Source of the DNA: Aselliscus stoliczkanus
Lineage: Eukaryota > Chordata > Mammalia > Chiroptera > Hipposideridae
Direction of reading: 5' to 3'
Length of the DNA: 64,000 bases
Assembly: GCA_033961575.1 (NCBI GenBank)
Contig: CM066727.1
Coordinates: forward strand, 2,442,001-2,506,000
Of this stretch, positions 24,076-35,158 are shown one piece after another. A program made the translations under genes and the position numbers. The notes under the pieces were generated by a model. The model made no database searches. It saw nothing but the letters and a program-made list of their open reading frames with translations, and was not told the origin of the DNA. The number at the start of each line of letters is the position of its first letter. Position 1 is the stretch's first letter.

Positions 24076-24821
24076 GAACAGAATGCAAGTGAAATAAGTA
24101 AAATAATACAAGTAGAAATACAAATGTAGGTTTAAAAACTCATCTGGAGGAATCCACTTTTTCTCACTGAAAGGGATGCAGAGGTTATGTACTCCCGGTA
24201 TCCAGTGACACACAACAGAGTTCAAAGAGGTTAAAAAGGACATTAATTAGTAGCTTCACCAGACTGCAAGCTTTGGCTCCATAATCGGAGAGAATTTGTT
24301 ACCAGAGATGTATATAGAGAACAATAACCCGAAGCCAATAAATGCAGCTAACTAATCAAGCCAGATACAAACGAAAGCCACGTGCTTAATTCGCTTGCAG
24401 TCTAACGCCTGTGTAGGGAGGACTGGTCACTAGGAAACGCTCGCACTCCACCCATGAATCACCAGTCCTCAGCTATTGAAGCTTTATATGTTGAAAGAAA
24501 ACCACAAGGTAAATGGAAAGAAAATGAAAAGCCATATGAAACATTCATCAGGTTGATTGCAGTTCTGTGAGCCTTTGCAAAATCTATCATCTCCTACATG
24601 AGAATGGAAAGGCCATTTTATTGGGATGGAGGTTCAGTTCACTTTGTGTTTCAGGTTGAATTGAATTACATGTTCCCTCAAATGATTGGGGATGTGAATC
24701 AGCAAAATCAACTCTGAGTTTCCAGACCTCAGCAACATCAAAATTGGAGAAAGATTCAAAGAAGAGCAAAGAAAAGGAACATCAGCACAATTCGACTTCC
24801 TTAAACCATCCGCACCGACAG
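24076..24821. other. Unique DNA left of the minisatellite
   Basis: No repeat recognised. 24240-24480 is repeat-free with moderate complexity. The last 20 bp merge into a partial minisatellite unit in which 'tgg' of 'ccagtgggacaccc' is missing. Confidence 0.55.
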
Positions 24822-27800
24822 CCAGGACACCCACACGGGGATGCGTGTCCCTGAGGATTCCAGTGGGACACCCACGCAGGGATGCGTGTCCCTGAGGATT
24901 CCAGTGGGACACCCACGCAGGGATGCGTGTCCCTGAGGATTCCAGTGGGGCACCCACACGGGGATGCGTGTCCCTGAGGATTCCAGTGGGGCACCCACAC
25001 GGGGATGCGTGTCCCTGAGGATTCCAGTGGGGCACCCACACGGGGATGCGTGTCCCTGAGGATTCCAGTGGGGCACCCACGCGGGGATGCGTGTCCCTGA
25101 GGATTCCAGTGGGGCACCCACGCGGGGATGCGTGTCCCTGAGGATTCCAGTGGGGCACCCACACCGGGATGCGTGTCCCTGAGGATTCCAGTGGGGCACC
25201 CACACCGGGATGCGTGTCCCTGAGGATTCCAGTGGGGCACCCACGCAGGGATGCGTGTCCCTGAGGATTCCAGTGGGGCACCCACGCGGGGATGCGTGTC
25301 CCTGAGGATTCCAGTGGGGCACCCACGCGGGGATGCGTGTCCCTGAGGATTCCAGTGGGGCACCCACACGGGGATGCGTGTCCCTGAGGATTCCAGTGGG
25401 GCACCCACACGGGGATGCGTGTCCCTGAGGATTCCAGTGGGGCACCCACGCGGGGATGCGTGTCCCTGAGGATTCCAGTGGGGCACCCACACGGGGATGC
25501 GTGTCCCTGAGGATTCCAGTGGGGCACCCACACCGGGATGCGTGTCCCTGAGGATTCCAGTGGGGCACCCACACCGGGATGCGTGTCCCTGAGGATTCCA
25601 GTGGGGCACCCACGCAGGGATGCGTGTCCCTGAGGATTCCAGTGGGGCACCCACGCGGGGATGCGTGTCCCTGAGGATTCCAGTGGGGCACCCACGCGGG
25701 GATGCGTGTCCCTGAGGATTCCAGTGGGGCACCCACACGGGGATGCGTGTCCCTGAGGATTCCAGTGGGGCACCCACACCGGGATGCGTGTCCCTGAGGA
25801 TTCCAGTGGGGCACCCACACCGGGATGTGTGTCCCTGAGGATTCCAGTGGGGCACCCACACCGGGATGCGTGTCCCTGAGGATTCCAGTGGGGCACCCAC
25901 GCAGGGATGCGTGTCCCTGAGGATTCCAGTGGGGCACCCACGCAGGGATGCGTGTCCCTGAGGATTCCAGTGGGGCACCCACACCGGGATGCGTGTCCCT
26001 GAGGATTCCAGTGGGGCACCCACACCGGGATGCGTGTCCCTGAGGATTCCAGTGGGGCACCCACACCGGGATGCGTGTCCCTGAGGATTCCAGTGGGGCA
26101 CCCACGCGGGGATGCGTGTCCCTGAGGATTCCAGTGGGGCACCCACACCGGGATGCGTGTCCCTGAGGATTCCAGTGGGGCACCCACACCGGGATGCGTG
26201 TCCCTGAGGATTCCAGTGGGGCACCCACACCGGGATGCGTGTCCCTGAGGATTCCAGTGGGGCACCCACACCGGGATGCGTGTCCCTGAGGATTCCAGTG
26301 GGGCACCCACACCGGGATGCGTGTCCCTGAGGATTCCAGTGGGGCACCCACGCAGGGATGCGTGTCCCTGAGGATTCCAGTGGGGCACCCACGCAGGGAT
26401 GCGTGTCCCTGAGGATTCCAGTGGGGCACCCACACCGGGATGCGTGTCCCTGAGGATTCCAGTGGGGCACCCACACCGGGATGCGTGTCCCTGAGGATTC
26501 CAGTGGGGCACCCACACCGGGATGCGTGTCCCTGAGGATTCCAGTGGGGCACCCACACCGGGATGCGTGTCCCTGAGGATTCCAGTGGGGCACCCACACC
26601 GGGATGCGTGTCCCTGAGGATTCCAGTGGGGCACCCACGCAGGGATGCGTGTCCCTGAGGATTCCAGTGGGGCACCCACGCAGGGATGCGTGTCCCTGAG
26701 GATTCCAGTGGGGCACCCACACCGGGATGCGTGTCCCTGAGGATTCCAGTGGGGCACCCACACCGGGATGCGTGTCCCTGAGGATTCCAGTGGGGCACCC
26801 ACACCGGGATGCGTGTCCCTGAGGATTCCAGTGGGGCACCCACACCGGGATGCGTGTCCCTGAGGATTCCAGTGGGGCACCCACGCAGGGATGCGTGTCC
26901 CTGAGGATTCCAGTGGGGCACCCACGCAGGGATGCGTGTCCCTGAGGATTCCAGTGGGGCACCCACGCAGGGATGCGTGTCCCTGAGGATTCCAGTGGGG
27001 CACCCACACCGGGATGCGTGTCCCTGAGGATTCCAGTGGGGCACCCACACCGGGATGCGTGTCCCTGAGGATTCCAGTGGGGCACCCACGCGGGGATGCG
27101 TGTCCCTGAGGATTCCAGTGGGGCACCCACACCGGGATGCGTGTCCCTGAGGATTCCAGTGGGGCACCCACACCGGGATGCGTGTCCCTGAGGATTCCAG
27201 TGGGGCACCCACGCAGGGATGCGTGTCCCTGAGGATTCCAGTGGGGCACCCACACAGGGATGCGTCCCTGAGGATTCCAGTGGGGCACCCACACGGGGAT
27301 GCGTGTCCCTGAGGATTCCAGTGGGGCACCCACGCAGGGATGCGTGTCCCTGAGGATTCCAGTGGGGCACCCACACCGGGATGTGTGTCCCTGAGGATTC
27401 CAGTGGGGCACCCACGCAGGGATGCGTGTCCCTGAGGATTCCAGTGGGGCACCCACACAGGGATGCGTCCCTGAGGATTCCAGTGGGGCACCCACACGGG
27501 GATGCGTGTCCCTGAGGATTCCAGTGGGGCACCCACACCGGGATGCGTGTCCCTGAGGATTCCAGTGGGGCACCCACACCGGGATGCGTCCCTGAGGATT
27601 CCAGTGGGGCACCCACACCGGGATGCGTGTCCCTGAGGATTCCAGTGGGGCACCCACACCGGGATGCGTGTCCCTGAGGATTCCAGTGGGGCACCCACAC
27701 CGGGATGCGTGTCCCTGAGGATTCCAGTGGGGCACCCACGCAGGGATGCGTGTCCCTGAGGATTCCAGTGGGGCACCCACACCGGGATGCGTGTCCCTGA

Positions 27801-28018
27801 GGATTCCAGTGGTGCACCCACACCGGGATGCGTGTCCCTGAGGATTCCAGTGGGACACCCACGCAGGGATGCGTGTCCCTGAGGATTCCAGTGGGGCACC
27901 CACACCGGGATGCGTGTCCCTGAGGATTCCAGTGGGGCACCCACGCAGGGATGCGTGTCCCTGAGGATTCCAGTGGGGCACCCACACCGGGATGCGTGTC
28001 CCTGAGGATTCCAGTGGG
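24822..28018. repeat. 41-bp minisatellite (VNTR-like), 77 full units
   Basis: A head-to-tail array with a 41-bp period. Counting from 24841, units 1-59 are all 41 bp. Units 60 (27260-27298), 65 (27463-27501) and 68 (27584-27622) are 39 bp because one 'gt' is missing from 'atgcgtgtccctg'. The 77 full units end at 27991, followed by a 27-bp partial unit to about 28018. A partial unit precedes the array at 24822-24840. The core contains 'gtccctgaggattccagtgg'. Units differ mainly at a short variable site just before 'ggatgcg', with five states: acacgg, acgcgg, acaccg, acgcag and acacag. Each unit holds one to three CpGs, so the array is far more CpG-dense than its AT-rich flanks. Identity between units is very high, suggesting recent expansion or ongoing homogenisation. 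Copy number is probably polymorphic (inference). I do not recognise the unit as a named satellite. Confidence 0.98.
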
Positions 28019-28704
28019 AAGGCACAAGCTTCCAACTCTCTCGTAACAAAAGTAATTGCAATTTCATCTCAAAAGCCAATGTAGACAAAGCAAACACAAA
28101 AAAGTCAGTGAGCGGTGCATTTTAAGTGCGTCTTCCTGCCAGGGCCCCACCAGACACATTGTAATGACTTTGAAAATATTAGTTAAATAACAAACACAGT
28201 TGAGTATTATCAAAATATGGTTAGCTAACATTATGTTATAAGGATGACTGTGTGGATAATAATTTTAATCTATGGCTTCTTGACAGACTGAATTAATTGT
28301 CCCACCAAGTTTCAGAGGGTGCTTCAATCAGCAACTGAAAATGTCTGTTTGAGGGACTCTTCTCTGTTTACAGAGCTGTCCCTGGGACACCAGTCAGCCA
28401 CCATCTAAGCCACCTTCTTTGCAAGTAACTTTAGGTGACCATGAATATTTGCAATGTTGGTATGAGCACTAGGGGAGGCAGTTTGAGGCCACCTCCTCTG
28501 ACTTTGGGCAAAGGGGCTTCTACAGTGGGCATCCCAGTTGGTGGGTACTTCGTTCAGCACCAGCTTCGCATTGTGACCAGGACATGGCAGGCCACACTTG
28601 AGGGGACATTTCTTGGGAATTGAAGTGAGACCTTAAATCTATAGGCTCGGATGGAACCAAACCATCCCAGCCTATAGCTCATCAGTGTGTCAGCACAATG
28701 CTAC
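28019..28704. other. Unique DNA right of the minisatellite
   Basis: The array stops within 'ccagtggg' and unique DNA (aaggcacaagcttccaactc) follows without any visible target-site duplication. No gene seen. Confidence 0.55.
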
Positions 28705-28995
28705 AAATGCTTTTGCTCCCCCCAGTTTACATGCTGAATCCCCCAATGTGATAGCATTAGGAGGTGACGCCTTGGGGGGTGATGAGGTCACCAGGCTGGG
28801 GCCTCCATGAATGGGATTAGTGCCCTGACAGGAGACAACACAGGGAACCTCCTTCTTTCCACAGGTGAAGATACAGGGAGTCAGCAGGTGATGATGCAGG
28901 AGAGGGAGCCCATCAGAGTGGCCCTGACCTCAGGCTCCCAGGCTCCGGAACCATGAGAAACAATCTCGGCTGTTTATAAGCCTGTGGTACATCCT
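28705..28995 (+). mobile_element. MLT1A/MSTD-like MaLR solo LTR fragment
   Basis: Ordered matches to the MaLR LTR: 'tgctgaatcccccaatgtga', 'agcattaggaggtgacgcct', 'atgaatgggattagtgccct' and near the end 'ggctgtttataagcctgtgg'. About 290 bp; no associated internal region. It lies 0.7 kb to the right of the minisatellite. Confidence 0.75.
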
Positions 28996-29460
28996 TATCA
29001 CACCCAAACTCACTGACATAGCTGGGGATAAAGGGTCATATATTAATGGCATTTTAATGATTCCTACCATTTGCATTTTTAAGGGGCTTCCGTTTGCTCT
29101 GAGACTCAACCACTCACAAACCACTCACTCCTTCCTGATGGTAGACACGCTCTCAATAAGCACTCATGTCCACATGCTACGTCTTTCTAGAATCTTTCTC
29201 CTGTAAGTCACATATTTTGGGGCAGAAGTGCCACAGGGCTCAGAGGGACCAATAAACGTGATGCCATTTGGGGAGTGGTATTCAGATGTTTACACACAGA
29301 GAACCACAGCCTTCCTGTGACAGAAAGGGGGCAACAGAACCCCCAAAGGCGGACACATCACCCCAAAGGCTCAGGTGATCCAGCTCGGGGAGGTCAGCTT
29401 TCTTGTGGTGGGCAGTGTGTCCTGAAAGGCCCCTCCCTCCCTCCCCCAGCCCTCCAGGTG

Positions 29461-29496
29461 GACCCAGCCCACCAGGTAGACCCAGCCCACCAGGTA
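29461..29496. repeat. 18-bp perfect tandem repeat, two copies
   Basis: gacccagcccaccaggta occurs twice without mismatch (29461-29478, 29479-29496), and a partial copy (ccaggtg) precedes it. 18 bp is a multiple of three, so the plus frame shows a repeated VDPAHQ peptide; no gene is implied. Confidence 0.95.
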
Positions 29497-30354
29497 GGCA
29501 TTATTCAGTTGGCCTTGGCCAGGAAATGGTGGACACAAGCAATACTCAGTAAAATACCTAACAGTAAGTGAGATACAGGCCTTACTTAGAATAGCGCTTG
29601 TCTCTCCCCTAAGGGCTAGTCATTGTCATGTTAACTGAATTGCAGTTTTAATGGCACTGAATAAAAAGTATGTTTTGTTTTGTTTTTTCCATTTCCTCTA
29701 TGTTGTTAATTTGTTCCCCTGCCCAGTAGGAGTCAGGGAGTTGAAGGTACCTGGTTGGCACTGGGGATAAACCATGCCTATGCTTAAGTAAAAAATGCAT
29801 CCGTGGAATAAGGGAAGTATCACTTTTTGCCCATATTGAGAAATGAATCTTTCAGAAAAGCGTGTAAGGAATTTTCAGCTGCTTTGATTTTGACATTATG
29901 AGCCTTTGAGCATATGGCTGTGGGTAAAGTCTCCATTTCAGCGTAGCTTGCCTTTTCAGATGGGGTTCATGGCTCCCCCATGAGTATGGATTCTAGTGAA
30001 TTTCAATATAATTTGTTTTCTTCGTGGTCTGTAAATTTGTGTGTGTGCATTTAGAAACGTGGTCCCGCAAAAGAGCTCACAGGCGTTGCTAGAATAGCAG
30101 GTTCATGGCACAAAACAGTTAAGACAGTGTTTCTGAATACACATCCACAACAATATCCTGTTATGTTACCCAAAACTGTTTTCATCTTGCTTCTCGTCAG
30201 GTTTTGTGGATTTGTGTGTCTATATCTGTTTCACACAGTGCTATTGCCCATTTCCTCCTGCAATCCTTTTGCAAATCCTTTTTCAAGGCCCATTTCATAG
30301 TGAGCTCTGTTCCATCAAATCTTGTGTGGTGTGGGGAGTGTGCACAGAGCTAGA

Positions 30355-30470
30355 GTTTAGAAGCAGGTGGAGCTGTGGCCAATGCCCAGCCCTGACACAC
30401 AGACTTGTAATGAGAATTTGGGGGACATATTTGACTTCCTTGTGCCTCAGTTCTTCTCAGGTGTTTGCCT
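30355..30470 (+). mobile_element. MIR fragment
   Basis: 'catatttgacttccttgtgc' and 'ctcagttcttctcaggtg' match the MIR core; the upstream 'gtttagaagcaggtggagc' fits its 5' half. Confidence 0.5.
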
Positions 30471-31341
30471 AAAATTCCATGCACAAAGTCTCTCGTAAAA
30501 CACTTTTGGCATGATCCTACATTCAAAATCAGTAATGAAAAAAATGCACCAAATGTCAAAATTACACAAGAGGTGACATTTAAACCAATGAGTGCAGATG
30601 TGACATGCGTACAATTCCTGCATTAGTCACTGACGTGTAAACAGTTTCTGGATTGCTTTTCATTACTTAGTGGTTTGGACCTGAATTGAAGTCCACTTCC
30701 CAAATGCATCGATGGCTTAGTGCAGATGCTACACAGCATCTGACACTGAAACGAAAACAGACCAGTGCTGGTTTTAGTTGTCAAGTCAGATTCTATTGCA
30801 CCTCAGCTTCCTGAGAAATAACGAATTAAAAAGGCAAATAGAAATACGTTCTAAAGTGTCAATTGTTCAAATATCAGCTATCGCCAGTACTGTAACCTCC
30901 CTACTACATAACAGGATCTTGGAGGACGGACAGACCAATTAGCCTGGGATGTTTCCATAAAGTCTTCAGCTATGCTTTGAATAAATCAAGAATTCAGTCC
31001 AAGTTCAATGCATGAAGCTGGAGATGGTGAGGTTCACACTGAATGCTGTTAAACCAATGCCATTTCTTAGGGATCAAGTCCTTTGATCCTCTTAAAATAT
31101 TTCCACAAATTCAAGACTCAAGTAGGACACTCTGTTCAGATGGGAAATTGGATTTTTTTTCTCTTTTTTTTTTGTAGGTCTGTACTAGAGAACAATAAAG
31201 AAATTCCTCCTTTAGAATGGCTTACAGTGCCAAAATTTTAGGTACTCAGTGCAAGGTAAAACACATTTTATGACGAATGTATGGTTACTATAATTCTCAA
31301 CCAATATGGAAAAAATAAAGCTGAATGAAAAAGGGTGACTA

Positions 31342-31545
31342 TTAAAATTTCAAGGGCTCTGGATATCTTGAAAATTGTCTTGATTTGCCATGAAATCCTG
31401 AACGATAATTAAGCCTGTGTTCCCATAAGTCATCATTCTCATTTTTCAGGTGGTAATTTATTTGAGGTAATAAGAGCTCCATGAGGAGAGCCGCTTCCTT
31501 TATTGTTGCAGGAGTCTGACATTTCCGGTGTTCCTCTTTAACTAC
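31342..31545 (-). CDS. Candidate terminal coding exon, product unknown
   Basis: On the minus strand a good 3' splice site (tctcattcttttcag) at 31546-31560 is followed by an open frame entering in phase 0: 67 sense codons, then TAA at 31344-31342. The peptide starts VVKEEHRKCQTPATIKEAAL, has a leucine-rich MELLLPQINYHL stretch and a basic, aromatic tail with WEHRLNYRSGF and RYPEPLKF. It is rich in K, E, N and R. Composition and the splice-to-stop layout fit the last exon of a small cytoplasmic or ciliary-type protein, but I do not recognise the family; that description is inference. No transmembrane segment or signal peptide is visible. No AATAAA was seen on the minus strand just downstream, and no companion upstream exon was identified with confidence at higher coordinates. 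A chance ORF remains possible. Confidence 0.4.
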   Translation of the reverse strand, partial: VVKEEHRKCQTPATIKEAALLMELLLPQINYHLKNENDDLWEHRLNYRSGFHGKSRQFSRYPEPLKF

Positions 31546-33194
31546 CTGAAAAGAATGAGATGTAAGGCTGTTCAGGGCAATCCACTGATAGCTCAGGGCC
31601 GAAGACATCATAAGAGACTCCAGTCAGAGATGGAGGAATTCCATCTCCCTGGGAGAGTGCCTCATCTCTGAGCAAACGCGACATTACACTTAAATAACAG
31701 ATCATCTGTCACAATCCAAATGATCGCTGTAACGATTAAGTTACATGTGCACAATATGTGGCTCAGTATCTGACATAAAAGAAATATTGGTATGTGTTCT
31801 TTTTTCCTTCAAGTTAAAAAAAACAAAAAATATGTAGGGTGCCCTAAGCAACAACCGCAGACTAATTTGAAATGCAAAATATAAATGAGCCCTTGACCAT
31901 CCATTTCATTTCCATAACTTTCTCAAATTTTCCCAAAATCCATATCAAAACTTGAAGGGCAGAGGACAACCTCTTTAAAACGTGAGCGTGCACGGAATGC
32001 TCTAACCTCCACCTGTGCTTGCACCTGGCTGATGGTTCTCTGGGAGCAAAGTCAGGAGGACACAGGAACAGCAGCTCCTGCTGCTGGCGCTCTTACTACT
32101 GGCCTCTCAGGCTCAGGGGCAGGTAGTTTGCTCTCCAGACAACATTGCCATCAGCCGTTTCTTGGGATGGGTGGGCTGACCAGCTGTCTTAGATGGCATT
32201 ATTACTCCTATAATGACATGACAAAATGAGATGTGACTGTTCAATGAGTTATGTCTCTTCTTCACAATATAGTTAGGCTTTTATTCATTTTACTGAATGT
32301 GCTTTAGAAAATGAAGCATCTGCCCATTTGCTTTTCAAGAGCTCAGTGAGAATATGGCATTTTAATAGCTTTCCCTATCTTTCTGTGTATGCTTTTTTTT
32401 TCTTTTTCTTCTTAATTTTTACGTTTCATTCTTAAGTTTTTTTCACCAGAATGGAAAGATGGAGAGGTCACAGAAATGTATAAAATGTTTTGTGGATTTA
32501 GCAAGGTCCTCAGAAGCAAATTTTTTAATTTGATACTTAAATTTAAAACTAATTTTTATCAACAGTTTCAACAAAACACTGGTGCATTCACTCAGAAATG
32601 ATTGCTTGTCTTCTCCCTGCTGAGTGTCATGACGCGGGACATAAATATACTGCTGGATAAAGCCGACGAGGTATGTACCTCACAGCGTCCCGGGAGGGAG
32701 GCAGAGCTGTTCTAAACAAATATATGCTCAAATAAACATTTAACTCATAACATTTTGTTATGAAGGGGAAAAGATGGTTATAAAAGGGAAATTAACAGTG
32801 AGGACCTAAGCATCAGAAAGTACCAAGAAGGGGCATTCTAGTTTGACACACAGAAAGCGGGTAGGCAAAGGATGAAGGGAGTGTCCTGGGAAAGAGACTA
32901 GCCCGCGTGCGGGCCGAGCGGAGGGCGAGAGCCAGGCACTGCACCGCCTCTGCATCTGGGCTGGCAGAGAGAAGCCCTCCACCCAAGGTGTCCGCACTGT
33001 AATCGCTAGGACCTGTGAATGGTAACTGACCTGCCCAAAGGGTCTTCATAGACATGAGGGTTAAGGTTGTGAAATGGGGCCAGGGGCCTGGACTGCCTGA
33101 GTGGGCCCGAAGTTATCACATTAGCTCATAAATCTGAGAACATTTCCTAGCTACAGTGAGAAGGAATACCATTAAAACAAGGGGAAAAAAAGGT
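31546..33194. other. No gene seen
   Basis: Would be intronic if the minus-strand exon at 31342-31545 is real. 32800-33060 has two overlapping minus frames in GC-rich sequence without splice context. Confidence 0.5.
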
Positions 33195-33470
33195 TGGAAA
33201 GAGGCAACCTTGCTGGCCTTTGAAGATGGATAAAGGGAACCTGAGCAAATGCACGTGGGCAGCCTTGGGAAGCCGGGAAAGGCAACCAGTGCTCCATGTT
33301 TCCTTCAGAGAAGAATTCAAACCTGCAACACCTTGGCTTTAGCTCAGTGAGTCCTGGGACGTCTAACCTACTGAACTCCAAGAGAACACATTCCTGCCTA
33401 TGATTTGTGAGCCAAAAACTTTCTGGTAATTTGTTGCGGCAGCGAAGGAAAATGAATACACTCTTCTTTC
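33195..33470 (+). mobile_element. MaLR/ERVL-type LTR-like 3' segment
   Basis: Contains 'ggcctttgaagatggataaa', 'ggaagccgggaaaggcaac', 'ttttagctcag'-like 'ggctttagctcagtgagtcc' and 'ttctggtaatttgttgcggc'. The order matches a remembered LTR 3' end (pre-poly(A) region with gtggtaatttgttac). Assignment to subfamily is uncertain. The 107-aa minus frame over it is a chance ORF. Confidence 0.5.
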
Positions 33471-33660
33471 CAGAATGAAGAAAACATTTTTGCAACGAGT
33501 GAAGGAAGGCATAGCCTGTCTTCTGTGGTGGAAAAATATCGTGTTAATAAACAAGTGGGTGTGAACGTGGGAGTCGGTGGGAGGGAGTGGAGGTCTTGGA
33601 ATCAAAGAGCAGCTGCACTGTTCATATTTCAGTGTCAAGTTTGGTCATTTGTCAAGCAGG

Positions 33661-33717
33661 GGAGGTAGGTAGGTATGTAGGTAGATGGATGGATGAATGG
33701 ATGATGGCTGGATGGAT
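33661..33717. repeat. (GGTA)n/(GGAT)n tetranucleotide repeat
   Basis: ggtaggtaggtatgtaggta, then a gatggatggatgaatggatg run; a compound tetranucleotide tract. Confidence 0.92.
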
Positions 33718-33929
33718 ACACACATGCACACAGGGATATGTTATTGTGAAATGAATTAAAATTTAAAAAGTAAAGTATTTGTTAGTATTTAGCACCGTAT
33801 TAAAATTTGCTGACTTGAACAGAATATTTGGTGAAGAAATACCTGATTTAAAGAAAATCTGACTTCATATTTCTATTTGGTTAAACCCTAAATAAAATGC
33901 TATTTATAATCATTAATATTTGTCTGTCC

Positions 33930-35158
33930 ACATCAAATTAAAAAGCTTTTGCACAGTGAAGGAAACCATCAACAAAACATTTCAACCTAAATGGCTGAAA
34001 ATATTTGCAAATTATACATCTGATTAGGAGTTAATATCCAAAATGCATAAAGAACTTATACAACTTAATATTTAAAAAACACGCCAAAACAGAACTAATT
34101 AACAAACAAACAAAAAACTATCAATCCTACTAAAAATGGCAGAGGACTTAAATAGACATTTTTCCAAAGAAGACATACAGATGGCCAACAAGCACATGTC
34201 ACTTCACACCTATCAGAGTGGCTATTATCAAAATGAGAAAATAATAATACTATAAACAACAACAATGGTTAGTGAGTGAGGATGTAGAGAACAGGGAACC
34301 CCTGCAAATTATTGGTGGGAATGTAAAACAGTGCAGCCACTATGTGAAACAGTTGGGAGGTTCCCCAAAAGATGAAAAATAGAACTACCGTATTATCCAG
34401 CAATTTCACTTCCAGTTATTTAACCAAAGAAATCCAAAACAGTAATTCAAAAAGATATATGTAGGGCTGGCCGAGTGGCGCGGTGGTTAAGCACTGGCCT
34501 TGGAAGCCAGCGGCCCCGGTTCGGTCCCACATATGAGGGCCAGTGACACTGCCCTCAAAAAAAAAAAAAAAAAAGATATATGTACTCCCATGTTCATCAT
34601 AGTATTGTTTACAATAGTCAAGACATGGAAACAACCTAAGTGCCCAACAATGGATGACTGGATAAAGAAGATGTGGTACATACATAATAATGGAACACAT
34701 ACGCAGACATAAAAAGAATGAAATCTTGCCATATGTGGCAACATGGACAAACCTAGAGAGCATTATGCTAAGTGAAATAAGTCAGAAAGACAAAACCATA
34801 CGATTTCACTTATATGTGCAATCTAAATAAAACAAGCAAATAAAACAAAACAGAAACAGATTCGTACGTATATACAGGAAACAAAATGATGGTTACAAGT
34901 GGGGGCTAGAGGTTGGGAGGTAGCTGAAGGGATTAAGAGGCATACACTTCCAGTTATAAGATAAATAGGTCACGGGGATATAATGTACAGCACAGGGAAT
35001 AGGTCAATAGTAACATAATAACTCCATATGATGACATATCGTAAACAGACTTCTGGGGGTCATTTCATAATACATATAAATTTTGAATTACTATGATGTA
35101 CACCTGAAACTAATAGGCTAACATATGTCAACTACATGTCAATTTTTGTTTTTTTAGA
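33930..35158 (+). mobile_element. LINE-1 3' portion (ORF2 end plus 3' UTR), interrupted by SINE
   Basis: Starts within the ORF2 3' region (aaattaaaaagcttttgcac) and runs through 'cagatggccaacaagcacatg', 'ggaaacaacctaagtgccc' and 'gctaagtgaaataagtcaga' to the L1 3' UTR ending 'gatgtacacctgaaactaat' and a T-rich/A-poor end near 35150. The ORF2 reading frame is broken by stops and indels, so it is inactive. The SINE at 34464-34570 splits it. Short apparent ORFs here are remnants of this element. Confidence 0.9.
34464..34570 (+). mobile_element. tRNA-derived SINE, head-only, inside an L1
   Basis: Starts gggctggccgagtggcgcgg, has B-box-like cggttcggtcccacat, and ends 'actgccctc' followed by a pure A tail. 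The target-site duplication aaaagatatatgta occurs at 34450-34463 and again at about 34571-34584. The flanking L1 sequence is continuous across the insertion, so the SINE is younger than the L1 copy. It closely resembles the copy at 8903. Confidence 0.93.

Larger units (their letters stand above)
28996..31341. other. No gene seen
   Basis: Contains the 18-bp repeat at 29461 and a MIR at 30355. T-runs at 31156-31174. Frames are short and unsupported. Confidence 0.55.

Noticed and set aside
24822..28018. CRISPR array
   Set aside because: Units are contiguous with no unique spacers, and the host is a mammalian genome. This is a minisatellite.
24634..28097. Giant repetitive protein genes on the minus strand
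   Set aside because: All three minus frames are open at once purely because the 41-bp unit lacks minus-strand stops. Starts and ends fall in unrelated unique flanks, and no domain or splice context is present.
33930..35158. Intact LINE-1 ORF2
   Set aside because: Only the 3' end is present, with stops, indels and a SINE insertion.
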